In this document: piece after piece, positions 5,812 through 6,286 of the stretch
How positions within the stretch are numbered: the stretch's first letter is position 1
How the letters are laid out: each line of letters starts with the position of its first letter
DNA from: Bacteroidota bacterium
Lineage (GTDB): Bacteria; Bacteroidota; Bacteroidia; Chitinophagales; Chitinophagaceae
DNA length: 6,286 nt
NCBI GenBank assembly: GCA_023386855.1
Contig: JAEWIW010000153.1
Span: 1 to 6,286, forward strand
Direction: 5' to 3'
Program-made: the position numbers and the translations under genes
Notes under the pieces: generated by a model
Told to the model about the DNA's origin: nothing
The model's database searches: none
Seen by the model: only the letters and a program-made list of their open reading frames with translations

Positions 5812-6286
5812 ATGAGTATGAGACAACTCAAGATCACGAAATCGATTACGAATCGTGAATCACAGAGCCTTGAAAAGTACTTGCAGGAAATTGGCAAGGT
5901 TGAACTGATCAGTCCTGAAGAAGAGGTACGACTCGCCAAAGCCATTAAGCTTGGAAACCAGGCTGCTCTAGACAAACTTACCAAATCCAATTTACGTTTC
6001 GTTGTTTCCGTAGCAAAACAGTACCAGAACCAGGGCCTATCCCTCCCTGACCTGATCAATGAAGGAAACCTGGGCCTTATTAAAGCCGCCCAGCGTTTCG
6101 ATGAAACACGCGGTTTCAAATTTATCTCCTACGCCGTATGGTGGATCCGCCAGAGCATCCTGCAGGCTCTTGCCGAACAGTCGCGGATCGTGCGGTTACC
6201 CCTTAACAAAGTGGGACTGACCAACAAGATCCAGAAAGCTTTCTCCCAGCTTGAACAGGAATTTGAACGGGAACCTTCACCCGAAG
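5812..6286 (+). CDS. rpoD: RNA polymerase primary sigma factor (RpoD/SigA), C-terminus cut by window edge
   Basis: The housekeeping sigma-70 factor, which gives RNA polymerase its promoter specificity. 158 codons are present of about 285-290 in Bacteroidota homologues. Numbered from the second ATG (5818), region 1.2 covers about 16-50 ([20 protein letters not shown]). Region 2 covers about 58-128: [39 protein letters not shown], then [20 protein letters not shown], the region 2.3-2.4 block for melting and reading the -10/-7 element. Region 3 begins with [15 protein letters not shown] and ends in EFEREPSPE at the edge. Region 1.1 and the non-conserved insert of E. coli RpoD are absent, as usual for this phylum. 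The start may be 5812 (MSMRQLKIT) or 5818 (MRQLKIT); the second matches most homologues I know and differs by two residues. There is no Shine-Dalgarno. Regions 3-4 lie beyond the window. Confidence 0.96.
   Translation, partial: MSMRQLKITKSITNRESQSLEKYLQEIGKVELISPEEEVRLAKAIKLGNQAALDKLTKSNLRFVVSVAKQYQNQGLSLPDLINEGNLGLIKAAQRFDETRGFKFISYAVWWIRQSILQALAEQSRIVRLPLNKVGLTNKIQKAFSQLEQEFEREPSPE

Noticed and set aside
5799..6119. A 106-codon minus-strand frame under rpoD
   Set aside because: rpoD on the plus strand is strongly conserved across this stretch; the reverse frame has no family features.
1..6286. Mobile element, phage, defence system or CRISPR
   Set aside because: No transposase, integrase, terminal repeats, spaced repeats or defence-type domains are visible, and the genes are typical core Bacteroidota functions.

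Overview
The window comes from a member of the Bacteroidota, most likely a Chitinophagaceae-type genome. Four things point there: a C-terminal type IX secretion sorting domain (residues 280-358 of the 1743-2819 gene); a primary sigma factor that begins directly at region 1.2 with MRQLKIT and lacks region 1.1; a START-like protein of the type common in that phylum; and candidate promoters of the Bacteroidota form (TTG-like -33, TAnnTTTG-like -7) with no strong Shine-Dalgarno sequences. This is ordinary chromosomal housekeeping and envelope sequence. I see no transposase, integrase, tRNA, rRNA or CRISPR array.

Layout. From the left edge to about 4.4 kb, four genes lie on the minus strand. In transcription order they are an LptF/LptG-family lipopolysaccharide export permease (4403-2964), a secreted beta-rich protein with a T9SS sorting tail (2819-1743), a cation diffusion facilitator (1682-693) and an M20 metallopeptidase (653 to beyond the left edge). 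A striking GC-rich nested palindrome (1702-1731) separates the secreted protein from the transporter. The transporter and peptidase are 39 bp apart and probably share a transcript.

A plus-strand conserved protein of unknown function (4445-5056) diverges from the permease gene, whose best promoter lies inside the first codons of that neighbour. It converges on a minus-strand START-like gene (5521-5141). A 290-bp AT-rich region (5522-5811) then carries candidate promoters in both directions and overlapping dyads ahead of rpoD, which starts at 5812 (or 5818) and runs off the right edge.

Functionally, several genes concern the envelope (LPS export, metal efflux, a T9SS-secreted surface protein). 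rpoD encodes the factor expected to read the TAnnTTTG promoters seen here. I found no evidence of a dedicated new multi-gene system. The most unusual items are the altered metal site and Cys/His tail of the transporter, the nested palindrome, and the uncharacterised 203-residue protein.
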